Source: Agelaius tricolor (taxonomy: Eukaryota > Chordata > Aves > Passeriformes > Icteridae). From it: a stretch of DNA of 64,000 nt. The notes under the pieces were generated by a model that saw only the letters and a program-made list of their open reading frames with translations, was not told where the DNA came from and searched no databases. The position numbers and the translations under genes were made by a program. Shown piece after piece: positions 1-10,553 of the stretch. Location of the stretch: positions 28,052,744-28,116,743 of the forward strand of contig JALJCS010000004.1 of NCBI GenBank assembly GCA_023055355.1. The letters run 5' to 3'. How positions within the stretch are numbered: the stretch's first letter is position 1; each line of letters opens with the position of its first letter.

Positions 1-545
1 ATATTTTTTATTTATTTTTGACTGTAAGAGGTCTACTATTTTGAATTATGCAAACAATATCAGAATCCAAACCCACCTTGTGAAATTATATTAGTGTGGA
101 GGAACAGGGTCTTAGATTCTGCTCTTTAAAAATTAATCTGGTTTTGGTAGAAGAAGAAATTTTATAGGCAAGTTTTTAGGTAAAAACTGATTCCCCATTA
201 AGAGTATTCTGAAAAACATAAAACACAATTTTACTTTTGTTAATGTTCTACAGACTCTAAGGTCTGAAGAGTGCATATAAATCAAAGCATTATTTTGCAT
301 ATTTGAGGAATCTGCCTAATACCATTTACATACTTTTCTCTTTTTTCTTTTATTTTCTTTTTTTTTAATTAGGCATTCTTTTCATGTGTTTCTCTGAGTC
401 TTACAACAGCAGATTGTGTATATTAAAATTATGAAACCTTTCATCTTCATGAGACCCTAGTAATTTTTAAAATATAGTTTTAAAATATTTACTACCACAA
501 TTTTTGTGGTCACTCCCTGCCTTATATGCTAGGATACCACATTTG
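1..545. other. AT-rich unique sequence, no gene seen
   Basis: Short frames only, with stops in all six frames at normal vertebrate noncoding density. There is a pyrimidine-rich run around 334-368. I see no repeat or regulatory structure that I can support. Confidence 0.6.
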
Positions 546-584
546 CTTCTTCTTCTTCTTCTTCTTCTTCTTCTTCTTCTTCTT

Positions 585-614
<30 letters not shown>
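546..614. repeat. (CTT)23 / (GAA)23 trinucleotide microsatellite
   Basis: The trinucleotide CTT is repeated 23 times without an interruption (69 bp). On the minus strand it reads GAA. Polypurine/polypyrimidine mirror tracts of this type can form triplex DNA, and a GAA tract is the unstable repeat in human FXN intron 1. An uninterrupted array of this length is likely to be polymorphic. It does not sit in any supported coding frame. Confidence 0.98.
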
Positions 615-616
<2 letters not shown>

Positions 617-2640
617 CTAATGCAGCTGTTTTAACATCTTTTTAAGGTGATGCTGGAATTGTAGCTGCTAGGAGAAGGTAATTGAAAAGCATGTAATATA
701 ACATTATAAATAATTGCACAAGTTATCAAGGGGAAGAAAAAAGCCAGGTATTTGAAACTTCTAAGATCTTCCATTCATGAAAATTGTAAAGAATATAGCA
801 GAAATTGAGCAGAAGTTGTTACAAAGCACAGTAAATTTTGTCATTTAATGCATATGCAAGAATTTTTCCTTAGGTGAGTGTATTGTACAGAGGAGGCACT
901 CTGACGGGGCAGAAAAAGGTACACAAGGAATAGTAGGATGGCCTTATTGCCTAAAAATACTAGCACTGCTGCACGTCAGACCATGACATGACAGAATACA
1001 TATAGACTACTGACTTCCAGGAAATAATAGTGGAGCAAAATATTCAGGTTTGCTCTTCCCTCCAAAGCAACACCTTAGCTGAATGCTGGTTGCAAATGTT
1101 TTACATGTGTTATATACATGGTAAGCGCTGAATAATTCTTGGTGCTACTCTTGTTTGGCCAACAAGTAGGGCCAACATTTTCTTTAGTAAATGATTGTGT
1201 TTGGATATCTTTTATTATGTGTAGAAGCTCTGAAGTCAGTGTGTACGTAGGATTACTTTAGGCTTTTTTATGCCAGCAAGGCCTTGTATCATTGAGGCTA
1301 GCCTGAGAAAGCTTACAATTCCTCATGCAGGAACTTAGTGACATAACCTGCTGGACAGGAATTTACAAGAAGTTTACAAGAATCCGGAGAAGTTGTGACG
1401 ATGATGTCACAACTTGATGATGTAATGAGCTCTATCCCTACTTTGTGTTTCTGCCTTCCAGCTTTGCACTTTTTCTGACATTTTACCTTTTTGTACTATT
1501 TTTCTCTTTCATATTGGACCTACTGTTTTCTCAATGGTTCCAGTCCTTTGTTTCTTTTCTAATGTTTCATAGTCTACTTGTGCAAAGCACAATTTTTTCT
1601 TAAACTAAACCTAAGCTGAGACACCATGGCTGTGGTCTGCAAAACCAACTTTTAGGTCCTGTCACCTGAACACTCGGTTCTCAGGGAAATAAAAAGGGGG
1701 AAATCAATCAATATGAGTTGACCCTGCAGATCTTCATCTTCAGCCCTTCGATTGCTCCTTTTGCTCTCACTCTGTAGTAATTAGCCAGACCACATATCTG
1801 CCATGCTTAATCTGCTCCTTATACTATTTCCAGGTAAGAATTGATAAAGTTGTTTCATTGATTATTGAACTGCATGGTAAAACTACCTTGCTTTGTGTCA
1901 CTGCACATATGACACTTATGGCTTATGCACAGGAGAAAAATCAGGTAGTGGATGTCACCAGCTTCATTACTACAGACACACTTCTCTTTTCTTTGCAGAC
2001 ATCTCAATATATAGATATTTAATTATATGTTTAGGTTCTTCTACTGCCAACTCAACTAGCCTTTATATGGCTTAGGATTTTTTTCATAAGCAGTAATAAC
2101 GAGAATTTCTGGCCCTCCTCCTTCTGATTTTAAATAATTCACATACATATTTTTTTACCTTTGAATTTCATGCTGGCAATATGCCTAGTAGTTCTAAAGA
2201 ATCTGTACACTGATGTTTATCACAGGACACCATTGAGATCACAAAACAGAATGGATTGAATTTCATCACCAATTAATTTCAGAAAAAAGAAGATAGTCAC
2301 AAACAGCACTTCAAGCAGAGGCACACAGTATTTTCTGCTGCTAATTTTGATGTTAACACCTAGGGAAGCATATAGTTCTGCTTTTATAACCATTAATTAT
2401 GTGCTGAAAATTTTCAGAGAATCTTATTTTTTCCCAAATGCTTTCTTTCATTTGATTAAAGCATCACTTTGTAGCAGATGTACTAAAAACTTTTAAGGAG
2501 GATATTCTATTCCCCAACTGGCTCTCCCATGTCCCCCAAAAATCAAACAAACCAAAGCAAAAAAACTCAAAAAAATCATGGGCTTAAAACAGTTGGTTGT
2601 TCTGAAAACAAATGTGTTGATTTATTTTGTTCTTCTTTTT
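615..2640. other. Gene-free AT-rich sequence
   Basis: Only short chance frames are present. The only structure I can point to is a small hairpin at 1390-1415. The last 21 bases before 2643 are a pyrimidine-rich tract ending in AG and are discussed with the next exon-like segment. Confidence 0.5.
1390..1415. repeat. Inverted repeat, 10-bp perfect arms, 6-base loop
   Basis: AAGTTGTGAC is followed by the loop GATGAT and then GTCACAACTT, the exact reverse complement of the left arm. The arms contain TGAC/GTCA half sites like those of CREB/ATF elements, but the full CRE octamer is not present. It may be a chance palindrome or a composite bZIP site. Confidence 0.6.
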
Positions 2641-2642
2641 AG

Positions 2643-2862
2643 TGTGAGATGTGTGGTGTGCTATTTCTAAATAAATGGTGCCATAAGACAAGCATATGTT
2701 GTTCTATATCATGCACTGCAGGTGCTGCAGTACAAGGTTGCATAATGTGCCACCTGAAACTCACAGAAGCAATTTTCTTTAAAACGCCAGATTGTGGAGG
2801 CCTAGCTCATGCTGATAAGCACCTACTGACGCAAGCAGTTCCATTAAAGCCCCTCCTTTCAA
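2643..2862 (+). other. Exon-like open segment with canonical splice sites (unidentified)
   Basis: A strong polypyrimidine tract ending in TTCTTCTTTTTAG precedes position 2643, and the segment is followed by CAA|GTAAGT, a near-consensus donor, at 2863. Between them one frame (phase 0 from 2643) is open for about 73 codons and runs to a TGA that would lie in the intron. The predicted peptide is cysteine-rich, with CxxC-like pairs (CEMC near the start, CIMC in the middle), and has no domain I recognise. It could be a coding exon of an unknown gene, an exon of a long noncoding RNA, or coincidence. No partner exon was found in the window. Confidence 0.2.
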
Positions 2863-3469
2863 GTAAGTGAGAACTTACATCACTAAGTTTTATAGGCCAT
2901 CTCTGAGCTTCCAGTGCATTTTGGCATTAAAAATCACATACTGACTAATATATTTTTAGATTCTCTATCCATATAAACTATGTAGAATATGGAAGGTGTT
3001 GGCAAGAATTTAGGATTTAAAATGTTTCAGGTTACAATATTTATTAGATTAAATCTTATAAGCGCGAAATCCAAAAGACCTCTGCTGTAAGTGCAGTCTT
3101 TTACTTATGCTAACATTGAACCTTATTGATATATAGGTCACATAGTCTTTTAGGTAGATGACAGGACAGAGGACTTACAAATACTTGCCATATATCAAGA
3201 AGAGCAGTTTTAGGCAGATGGTAACAGTATCTACAAGGGAAGGTGGGTAGGAAACTCATGGTGGTTTTCTGACCCAGACATGTAATTCAAGTTTGTATTA
3301 TAAAATACAATACTTCTCTGTTTATAGAATGTGGAATTCTGCTGTGCTGCCTGTGATAAACTGTTTTAATCTGTACTGAAATGATTTCTGTTTAGCTCTT
3401 CCCAAGCCTGCTGCTTTCAGAATCTGAATTCCTTGTCATAGAGACCACTGCAAATTTATTTGGCATAAT
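2863..3469. other. Unique sequence, nothing recognised
   Basis: AT-rich, no open frame of note and no repeat signature that I can support. Confidence 0.5.
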
Positions 3470-4130
3470 ATGAATTGTGCAGCATGGCTGTGAGGAAAGG
3501 CAAGATGGGGGCAAAGGGGCTACTGTGGCTAGTGGTTCCCATCCCTGAGCCCCAGACAATGTAAAACAATAATGGAAAAACCCCCAAAAGCTCCATGGTC
3601 CACATCGTGCTGCCCACTTTCCCGAACCACTGTGCCCAGTTGTGGTTCTAAGTACTTGGCTCAGCTCATCCCTTTGCACTTTGGTCTGCCCCTATTTCAC
3701 TCCCCACAGCTGTTGCTGGTCCTCCACTTCTTGTCCCCCTCAAGTTTCAACTCCACTGGCTGTGGGGCACACACATGGGCCTTGGACACACTGCCAATGT
3801 TTTTTTTTCTTTAAGTGGTGCATGCACTCCAAGTGGCTCAGGCTTGCCACTTCTTTTCTCAGAGCAACATCTCGGGCTTGTGGTTTCTTTCCTTCAGCAC
3901 CATGTTTTGGAAGTGCAGCTTAAGGGGACCAGCAATTACAGCAGAAGACTGGGTCTGCAGAGGCTGATCTTGACATCTCTCCACTCGAGAGAGGGAAGGA
4001 AAATTATTGACTTATTGGGATGTGCTTGCACTTTCTTCCTGAAACCATGATCCCCATCATTAATGTGGGTGGTATAGAACCATAACCTAGGCACTCTCTG
4101 GTGCTAAGCTCCACCCCTCACTGTAAACAA
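3470..4130. other. GC-richer block, unclassified (possible old repeat)
   Basis: Base composition rises clearly above the flanks. Several overlapping frames of 80-95 codons are open on both strands, the usual result of fewer stop codons in GC-richer DNA. The borders with AT-rich DNA are fairly sharp, which fits an old inserted element, but I see no CR1 reverse-transcriptase frame, no terminal repeats and no family I can name. Confidence 0.3.
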
Positions 4131-4509
4131 GACTTAAGAATCACAGTTCTGGAAGCTGTTTTCAAACTAAGGGGAATGCACAATGTGAGCATGGAGGCAT
4201 AATGATTGTAATCTCAAATGAGGCAAACAGACTGAGGTCCAGTTGCTAAAGCTGTTACTAATGTAAGCGTTACAGAGGAAATAAAGAAAAATTCCTGTAG
4301 ATTTTTCTCATTGTGTTTCTAATGAAAGACCACTCAACATATGATCATCATATCAAATTGTCCAAATGTAATGCAGACTAAATATTTTATGCATTCCCTT
4401 AAGTGACGTAGTATTGCTTCTCAGATGATAATTGCGGGTTTGCTTTACACATCTAGATTTTGACAATTGTACAAAGACTTTTTTTCATTGTCACATAAGG
4501 ACTGAGTTA

Positions 4510-4650
4510 TATTTAACTTTAAAATGTTTACAAAAGACCTTATGCACATGCACACATATCTGTAGATATAAAACACATAACATCTGTGTAGCACTGTATG
4601 TGTATGTTGCATATATAGATATATACATATATATATATGCACACATAGAC
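4510..4650. repeat. Degenerate alternating purine-pyrimidine tract (TA/CA/TG)
   Basis: An impure mix of CACACA, TGTATG and ATATAT runs, purest around 4606-4638. It has the composition of a decayed dinucleotide microsatellite. Overlapping frames in it translate to Ile/Tyr/His-rich low-complexity peptides and are not genes. Confidence 0.7.
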
Positions 4651-4659
4651 ATAGATTTT

Positions 4660-5140
4660 GCTGTTAGGGCTGGGACTGCCCAGCCAGTCAGGAACCACTC
4701 TGGCAATCACTTTCACACACCTGAGCTGGGACGGAGGTGCACATTCACCCCACTCACAGAATCAGATCAGGTTTTCCCTACTGGATCTATCCCATAGCAG
4801 AGTCTCAGCTATCTAGATCTTATGATGAAATAACTAAACAAGAAAACAACAAATAGCAGTTTAAGCTGAGTGCCTCCAAGGAGAGACCCCAATCAAAGAA
4901 TCCCCTGGGATTTGTACACTGGCATTCTAAGCACAGGGAAGTCTGGAGTCATTGGCTCCTGCTCTGTCTCTGAGTGGCCAGTCCCCCGGCCAGCCCCAGG
5001 TCCCTGAGACCTTTTTTTATGGAATGGATTGGCAGTTCATGGCCTCTTGCTTCAGACTCCTGCTTGGGCTCCTGCCCCACAGAACTCAGCCTGCAGTTCA
5101 CACTGCAGCTTGTGCAGTGAGCTACCTACACTGAATGTAT
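4660..5140. other. GC-richer block, unclassified
   Basis: The composition differs from the flanking AT-rich DNA, with segments around 4662-4790 and 4930-5110 being the most GC-rich. No CR1 frame and no LTR ends are visible. It may be an old LTR or other repeat that I cannot name. No gene is supported. Confidence 0.25.
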
Positions 5141-5443
5141 TGCTCAAGAGTACATAAGTATTTATAAATATATATCCATAAATACATATTAGACATTGAA
5201 GCTAAATCACCTAAGTAAACCTGTTTGAAAGTTAGGTGTGACCACAGGCTAAAGAAACAGGCTAAAACCATTAACTGCATGCTTGTTGCAATATTTTGTT
5301 GGTGGTTGACGGAATGAAAATAGAAACATCTTCTATTCTTAGTTAAAATTTTTCCTACAGAATAGATTAAGGGTGTCATCATCAATATTATTCTTGATAC
5401 CACATTTACTTCCCAGAAGATGAGTGATTATTTCACTACTTTG

Positions 5444-6880
5444 CACAGAATCACATAATTACTAAGATTGGAAAAGACCTCTGAGACCCTTGACTCCAGC
5501 CTTTGACTGATCACCATCTTTTCAACTTGACCACAGCAGTAAGTGCCACATCCAGATGTTTCTTGAATACCTCTGGGAATGGTGACTCCACCACCTCACT
5601 GAGCAGTCCATTCCAATGTTTAACAACCTTTTCTGCATAGAAATTTCTCCTGATGACCAACTTGAACCTCCCCCGGAACAGCTTGAGGTGTCCTCTTGTC
5701 TTGTCAGTAGTTGCCTGGGAGAACAGGCTCACCTGGCTACAACCTCCTTTAAGGGAGTCATTGAACATAATGAGGTGCCCTCTGAGATTTCTTTTCTCCA
5801 TGATAAACAGCCCCAGCTCCCTCAGCCACTCTTCATAGGCATCTTAATCCCCTCATCCAGACCATCAATAAAGATTTTTAATGGGGCTGGTCCCAGCACT
5901 GATCCCTGGGGGACACCACCAATGAGCAGCCACCAGCTGGATGCAGCACCGTTCCCCTCCACTCTCTGGGCCTGGCCACCCAGCCAGCTCTGAACCAGTG
6001 AAGGGTGCTCCTGTCCAAGCCATGGGCTGCCAGCTTTTCCAGGAGAGTGCTGTGGGAGACAGTGTCAAAGGCCTTGCTGAAGTCACGGTAGACAGAGCCT
6101 TCCCCCTCATCCACCAGGCAGTGTCTGGGACTTCACTGTTTAGCCAGGACTGATAATAAACTATGGAAAGAGGCTTAGCAAGCTCTTCCACCAGTTCCCC
6201 TAGTACTGTTGGATGAATACCATCTGGTCCCATAGACTTGTAACAGTCTAAGTGGCACAATAGGTCACTAACTACTTCCTCCCGGATTTTATGGGGTCTG
6301 TTTTGCTTCCTGTCCTTGTCTGCCATCTAAGGAGGCCAGCTGCCCTTTAATATAAACAGTCTTTATATTAAAGACTGAGGAAAAGAAGGCATTAAGTACA
6401 TCAGCCTTTTCTGCTTCTTTGCTGGCAGTGCTCTCCACAGTGTCCAATAAAGAACAGAAATTCTCCTTGGCTCTCCATTGTTATTAAAGTATTTATTAAA
6501 AACACTTTTTATTGTGTTTAGAAAAAGTGGCCAGATTGAGTTCTTTTTGAGATTTCACCTTTTTAATCTTTCTACGTGACCTAAAAACATCTTTGTACTC
6601 TTCCTGAGTTGTCTGCTTCTCTTTCCAAGGTCATACACCCTCTTTTTCCCCTGAGCTCCTGTTAAAGCTCCCTGTTCAGTCTGGGTGGCCTTCTACCCCA
6701 CTTCCTTGTCTTTTAGTACATGGGGATGTTCTGCTCCTTCACAATTTCTTTCTTAAATATGTCCAGTCTTCCTAGATCCTTTGTTAAGGGCTGTTTCCTA
6801 AGAGAGTCTCCAAACCAGTGTCCTGAGTATGCCAAAGGGCTGCCCTCCAGAAGTCCAGTGGTGTTCTTCTATTGAATGCT
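5444..6880 (-). mobile_element. CR1 LINE, 5'-truncated, internally deleted
   Basis: The longest retrotransposon copy here. Read on the minus strand, it runs from an upstream coding region near 6880 to an ATTCTGTG-type 3' terminus at about 5444, the hallmark of CR1 elements, which end in short octamer repeats and not poly(A). The region 6340-6880 corresponds to the CR1 part upstream of the catalytic domain. The region 5511-6330 carries reverse-transcriptase remnants. Two internal deletions are evident from jumps between normally distant conserved blocks, near 6118 and near 5845. The second removes the catalytic F/YADD segment, so the copy is dead. CR1 copies move by target-primed reverse transcription and are typically 5'-truncated, as here. 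Confidence 0.93.
5511..6326 (-). pseudogene. CR1 ORF2 reverse-transcriptase remnant
   Basis: Minus-strand frames show CR1 polymerase blocks in order: SMGPDGIHPTVLGELVEELA near the first third, then DFSKAFDTVSHSTLLEKLAA, then after a frame change the PRDQC/VLGP region, and finally the C-terminal block FYAEKVVKHWNGLLSEVVES near 5600. Between the first two blocks the usual NYRP-containing fingers region is missing. Between the VLGP region and LRGHLIMFNDSLKGGC the catalytic aspartate pair and the following thumb region are missing. At least one frameshift lies around 5990-5900. The frame cannot produce an active polymerase. Confidence 0.9.
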
Positions 6881-7470
6881 TTAACAGATGAAATGTACTT
6901 TAGAGTATGCCATTTCCTTTATTTCTATAATTCTATTTCTTCTTCATCAAACAGGGTATAAAAAAAAAATCAGCATTTTTAAAAATAAAGATTTGGGGTC
7001 CCTTGGGACTCTCTTTAGTGATTTTTTTCCCCCCGCTGTATTATAAAATCAAGCAACCTCTGACACCTCTTGAAAGAACGATTCTGCAGTAAGGTGAAAG
7101 TAGCACTGTTTTATGTATGTGTCAGAGTGTTCTGTCCTTATTCTCTGAGTGTGAGGAGTGTGTGACTCTTTCCATCTATAACATACAGACAAATCCTATT
7201 TTTATGAATTTCATAGCCTTTCAAAGAGTTAAGGGCATACCCTTACTTTGTCCCAGCATGACATTAGAATATGACAATCTCATTTACATCTGAAGTTCCT
7301 AAGCACAGCTGCATTTTCTGTTCTATGTGCAGCCACAGTGGTACTTATGGAACTGGACATACTGTGAGGCTTGTGGTAGCCAAAGAGTTTGGCCTCCTAA
7401 AATCTGATATAACTAAACAAATGAAAATTTGAAACATTGGTCAGTCATATCACTTTTATGTAGATTCCAG
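6881..7470. other. Unique AT-rich sequence, nothing recognised
   Basis: Contains an A-run at about 6960 and a T/C-rich run at about 7020. No supported gene or repeat. Confidence 0.45.
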
Positions 7471-8780
7471 ATGTAATGGTCTGCCAGGGGAGTTTATGTG
7501 CCTGTGGTTTTTGTGAGGACATGCCAAATCTGGCAGATGACTGGGCAGTCATCTGGGCACCTATTCCCAGTAAGCACATACAAAACCACACATATACAGT
7601 ACATATTTATGCACACACACTGATCAGCACTGACAGAAGCCATAGCACTCTTGCAGACAGAAAAATAAACTTATGGCCTCATGCCATTTCCCTCTCTGGC
7701 TGGTCAAGACAAAGGTTGTTTAGTGGGAATACATATATGTACATAAACCTCAAGGTGATCCCTCCAGCAGCAGGGCTCAGCCATGGTCTGTCCTTTTGCC
7801 TCCCCTGGGTTTCAGTGCCCCCAGTGGCTGCTTCCTGGACATCCAAACACAAAGGACACATGTACCCTTGCCATAGGTACAGAATTCCATTTACAGACAA
7901 ACTCACACAAGTGTGAACCTCCTGGCATTGATGCTTTGACATGAGGTCTGTCAGGGGACTTCCCCTGGATCTTCCTGGGTCTCCCACACCCTTGCATGCA
8001 CGTACACATGCATGCATGCCCACACACTCACTGGCAAGTGTCTCACATGACCTGCACGTCCATAGTACTAGTAATAACACTAGTACTAGTGCTAGGCTTG
8101 GAACTCTACTGCCTTCAGCAGCCAAACCCTCCAGGTGCCTCCTGCTTGGAGATATCCACAAGTCTATCCTGGGGTATTAGGTGCCTTCCTGTCAAGTCAG
8201 GTTACACATTTTCTGGCGATCACAGAATAGCACATGAAGCTGGGATGGCTCCAGGGCTGCCACCATGGGCACATGGACCCCGACCCACAGTCCCTCCCCA
8301 CAGCCACATGAGACAGAGCTCCTTGCCCAGGAAATAGAAGTGAAGATCAGAGAGAAGATAGGCTTGGATCACATGAGATAGGTGCTGGACATGACCCTAT
8401 TGACACACTGGCCATCTTCTGCTCACACCTTTCCGGCCCTTGGTATCACTTTTTAAACCTCTTTTCCTATGCTTTCTCTGCCTTAGATCACACTGATCCC
8501 CAAGTCTCCTTCCTCTCGTTCTTCCACTGCACACCCCCATAAGCCCTGTGCTCCTGCTCCCCGTGAACTGCTTCCCACACACAGGTAGTGATGTCTCAGT
8601 TTGTGGGAGATCTGGAGAGCACCCCAGCCTCACAGTGTTGGAAGTAACCTGGTCCAGGAACTGACACTCCCTGGAACTACCTGGGGAGGTGCTTGGTGGT
8701 GCTGGAGGTGCTATCCTAGGTACCAACATACCCTATCCTCAACCCTCAGCATCTCTGGGGTCCTTTTTGTGGGTGAAAAT
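7471..8780. other. GC/CA-rich block, probable ancient repeat
   Basis: About 1.3 kb with markedly higher GC, CA-rich stretches (7595-7625, 7990-8035) and many overlapping chance frames up to 160 codons on both strands. None of these frames shows a domain, and they overlap each other on both strands, which argues against coding. The sharp compositional borders suggest a decayed LTR retroelement or other insertion, but I cannot name the family or define its ends. Confidence 0.3.
8065..8086. repeat. Small inverted repeat GTACTAGT / ACTAGTAC
   Basis: Eight-base perfect arms around the loop AATAAC. The right arm overlaps a second palindrome, ACTAGTACTAGT (8079-8090). Short and possibly due to chance. 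Confidence 0.5.
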
Positions 8781-8887
8781 GATATTATGTGGTCTCCTAA
8801 TTTATTTTTCCTTTGTGCTCCTCTTTTCTAATGGATATATGCTGTTTTATAACATAACCTTAATAGTTCTACCAGGATAAACCAGAA

Positions 8888-8955
8888 ATTTTCACAAAAT
8901 CTCAGATTAGTCTGAGCTGGGAAGGACGCAGAAGGACTATGTTGTGTCCTTGTAC
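8888..8955 (-). mobile_element. CR1 3'-end scrap
   Basis: The plus-strand text resembles the reverse complement of a diverged CR1 3' terminus: an octamer-like AATCTCAGA, then CTGAGCTGGGAAGGAC, the usual context just upstream of the CR1 end. It is too short and diverged for a firm call. Confidence 0.4.
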
Positions 8956-9931
8956 AATAACATTTAATTTAAATGCAAAGTGCTTTGTAGTTCAAACATC
9001 AAAATTATATTTGAAGATAGAATATTGGGAGTTATACAGTATGTCTACATTGCATATGGCTTCACTCGGAATAACAGAGTATGTCATCTGCATTGTAATG
9101 ATATCTTAGAATCATGAATTCATATGCTGCATCAAAATTAAGTCTAGCTTTGACTATCTAGGAGTGTAATGGTCTGACTTCTGAATTTTTTAATCTTTAA
9201 AAAATTGACTGCAATTAGAATGTGTCCAAATAATACTAAAAAGCAGGTTATGGTTTGAGGTACATGAAAGTCAACGTAATAAAACACCTCATCTAAGATT
9301 AATCACGACTGTTCAGTTGCATTTCTGCGGCTTTAAAGCTTCCCTGTTACCACATTATTCTTCTTCAACACTAGCAAATTAAAATAAAATTAAATTTAGT
9401 TAATTCAAATACTCTTTACTTCACCATATTCCTTGGTGGGTGGCTGCAATTTATTGACTACTTTGCAAAAGTCAGAAGCCCACATTAGTTCCTTGAAGAC
9501 ACTAAGAGCTCATCAGTTGCTGTGAGTTGTTCTATCCTGTCAGCAGCTTGAGCTTCTTCCTGACTCTCCTGAGTGGCAGCTCCTAGCCCCATGCTGGCAG
9601 GAGTGAGAGAAGAGTGTTGCATGTTTCGAGAAGAGTGTTGCATATTTCTTCTAAGCTTATTTATGCTAATGCACAGGTTATGGTTTCTTTCCTTCCCCCA
9701 AAAACACACATTTGCACATGCACATTCCCCACAGTCTTCTCACTTTCCTCCAACACTTATTGAAGTAACAGGCTCACAGTGCTGTGGAGGATTGAGTGAA
9801 ACATCAAAAGTCTGATTCTGAGAAACCTGCTTTAACCTCATGTATATTGGTGTCTTTCTGTGATTGAAGAAAACAGAATCAAAGCCTACCAATATTTTGA
9901 GTTTTTTCTTTAAAAGGGCACAATTTATGCT
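8956..9931. other. Gene-free sequence
   Basis: No supported gene. It holds the 21-bp tandem duplication described separately. Confidence 0.45.
9607..9648. repeat. 21-bp tandem duplication
   Basis: Two adjacent 21-base units, each beginning GAGAAGAGTGTTGCAT, differ at one position (G or A at base 17 of the unit). The length is a multiple of three, so the chance minus-strand frame across it stays open. Confidence 0.85.
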
Positions 9932-10553
9932 TGTTGGAATTTAAGGGGCAACTGGCATATGTGGAAATCCATAAAATTAGATGGTTTTGGGAAAGCTGCA
10001 AAAGGCAGGCCTCAGATACAGCAGAATTGAGAGTAGAGCTAAAGCAGCAGTTATGAAATAGGTCAGCAGAAAAATTATTTAAACTGTAGAAAAGGCAAGG
10101 GCAAATAGAACAATAAGCTTGTGTATTAATGCTTGTCTGAATAGCTCTTTAAGCTGCAGAAAGTTTATCTAGCAAGATATTAGGAAGGTTAAAGCTTAAG
10201 AATGGAGCTCTGTGTGTTGTCTCTTACAAATGGGTATTGTATTCGAAATAAGCAAGCATTGTTTTAACCAAAGGTACGTCTGCTTATGGTGATTGGATAG
10301 AACTACTGTCAATGTGCTTTTGCTTTGTGTGATTGGTCAAGAAGCTTACAAAGTATGTTGTAACATTATGTTTTCTGGCCTGCTGCCTAGATTGTGAGCT
10401 GCTAGCATCTTCCCATTGTCATAATCATGTAATGAGACTGATGCTGAAAAATAAACAGCTCGAGACACTTTCCACAGCAGCCCCGTCTCATTCGTGGTCT
10501 GTAAATAACCCCCCTTGCCAGCGTCAGGCATAACCTACTTAAACATTCTGACA
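9932..10553 (+). mobile_element. Solo LTR of an avian endogenous retrovirus
   Basis: The proposed left end is TGTTGGAA and the proposed right end is TTCTGACA, which form an imperfect terminal inverted repeat with TG...CA. Inside, in order, are CCAAT-type boxes (ATTGG at 10292-10296 and 10332-10336), an AATAAA polyadenylation signal at 10450-10455, then the GC-richer stretch CAGCCCCGTCTCATTCGTGG that I recall as the R/U5 part of an avian LTR family. No gag, pol or env frame adjoins either side, so it is a solo LTR left by recombination. Flanks share only ATG, so no clear target duplication is visible and the exact ends are tentative (10530 is an alternative right end). Confidence 0.7.

Noticed and set aside
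4432..4797. 121-codon plus-strand open frame
   Set aside because: Runs through the TA/CA low-complexity tract; Ile/Tyr/His-rich repeat translation.
7679..8161. 160-codon minus-strand open frame
   Set aside because: Lies in the GC/CA-rich block, overlaps several other open frames on both strands and shows low-complexity Val/Leu/Cys-rich content without a domain.
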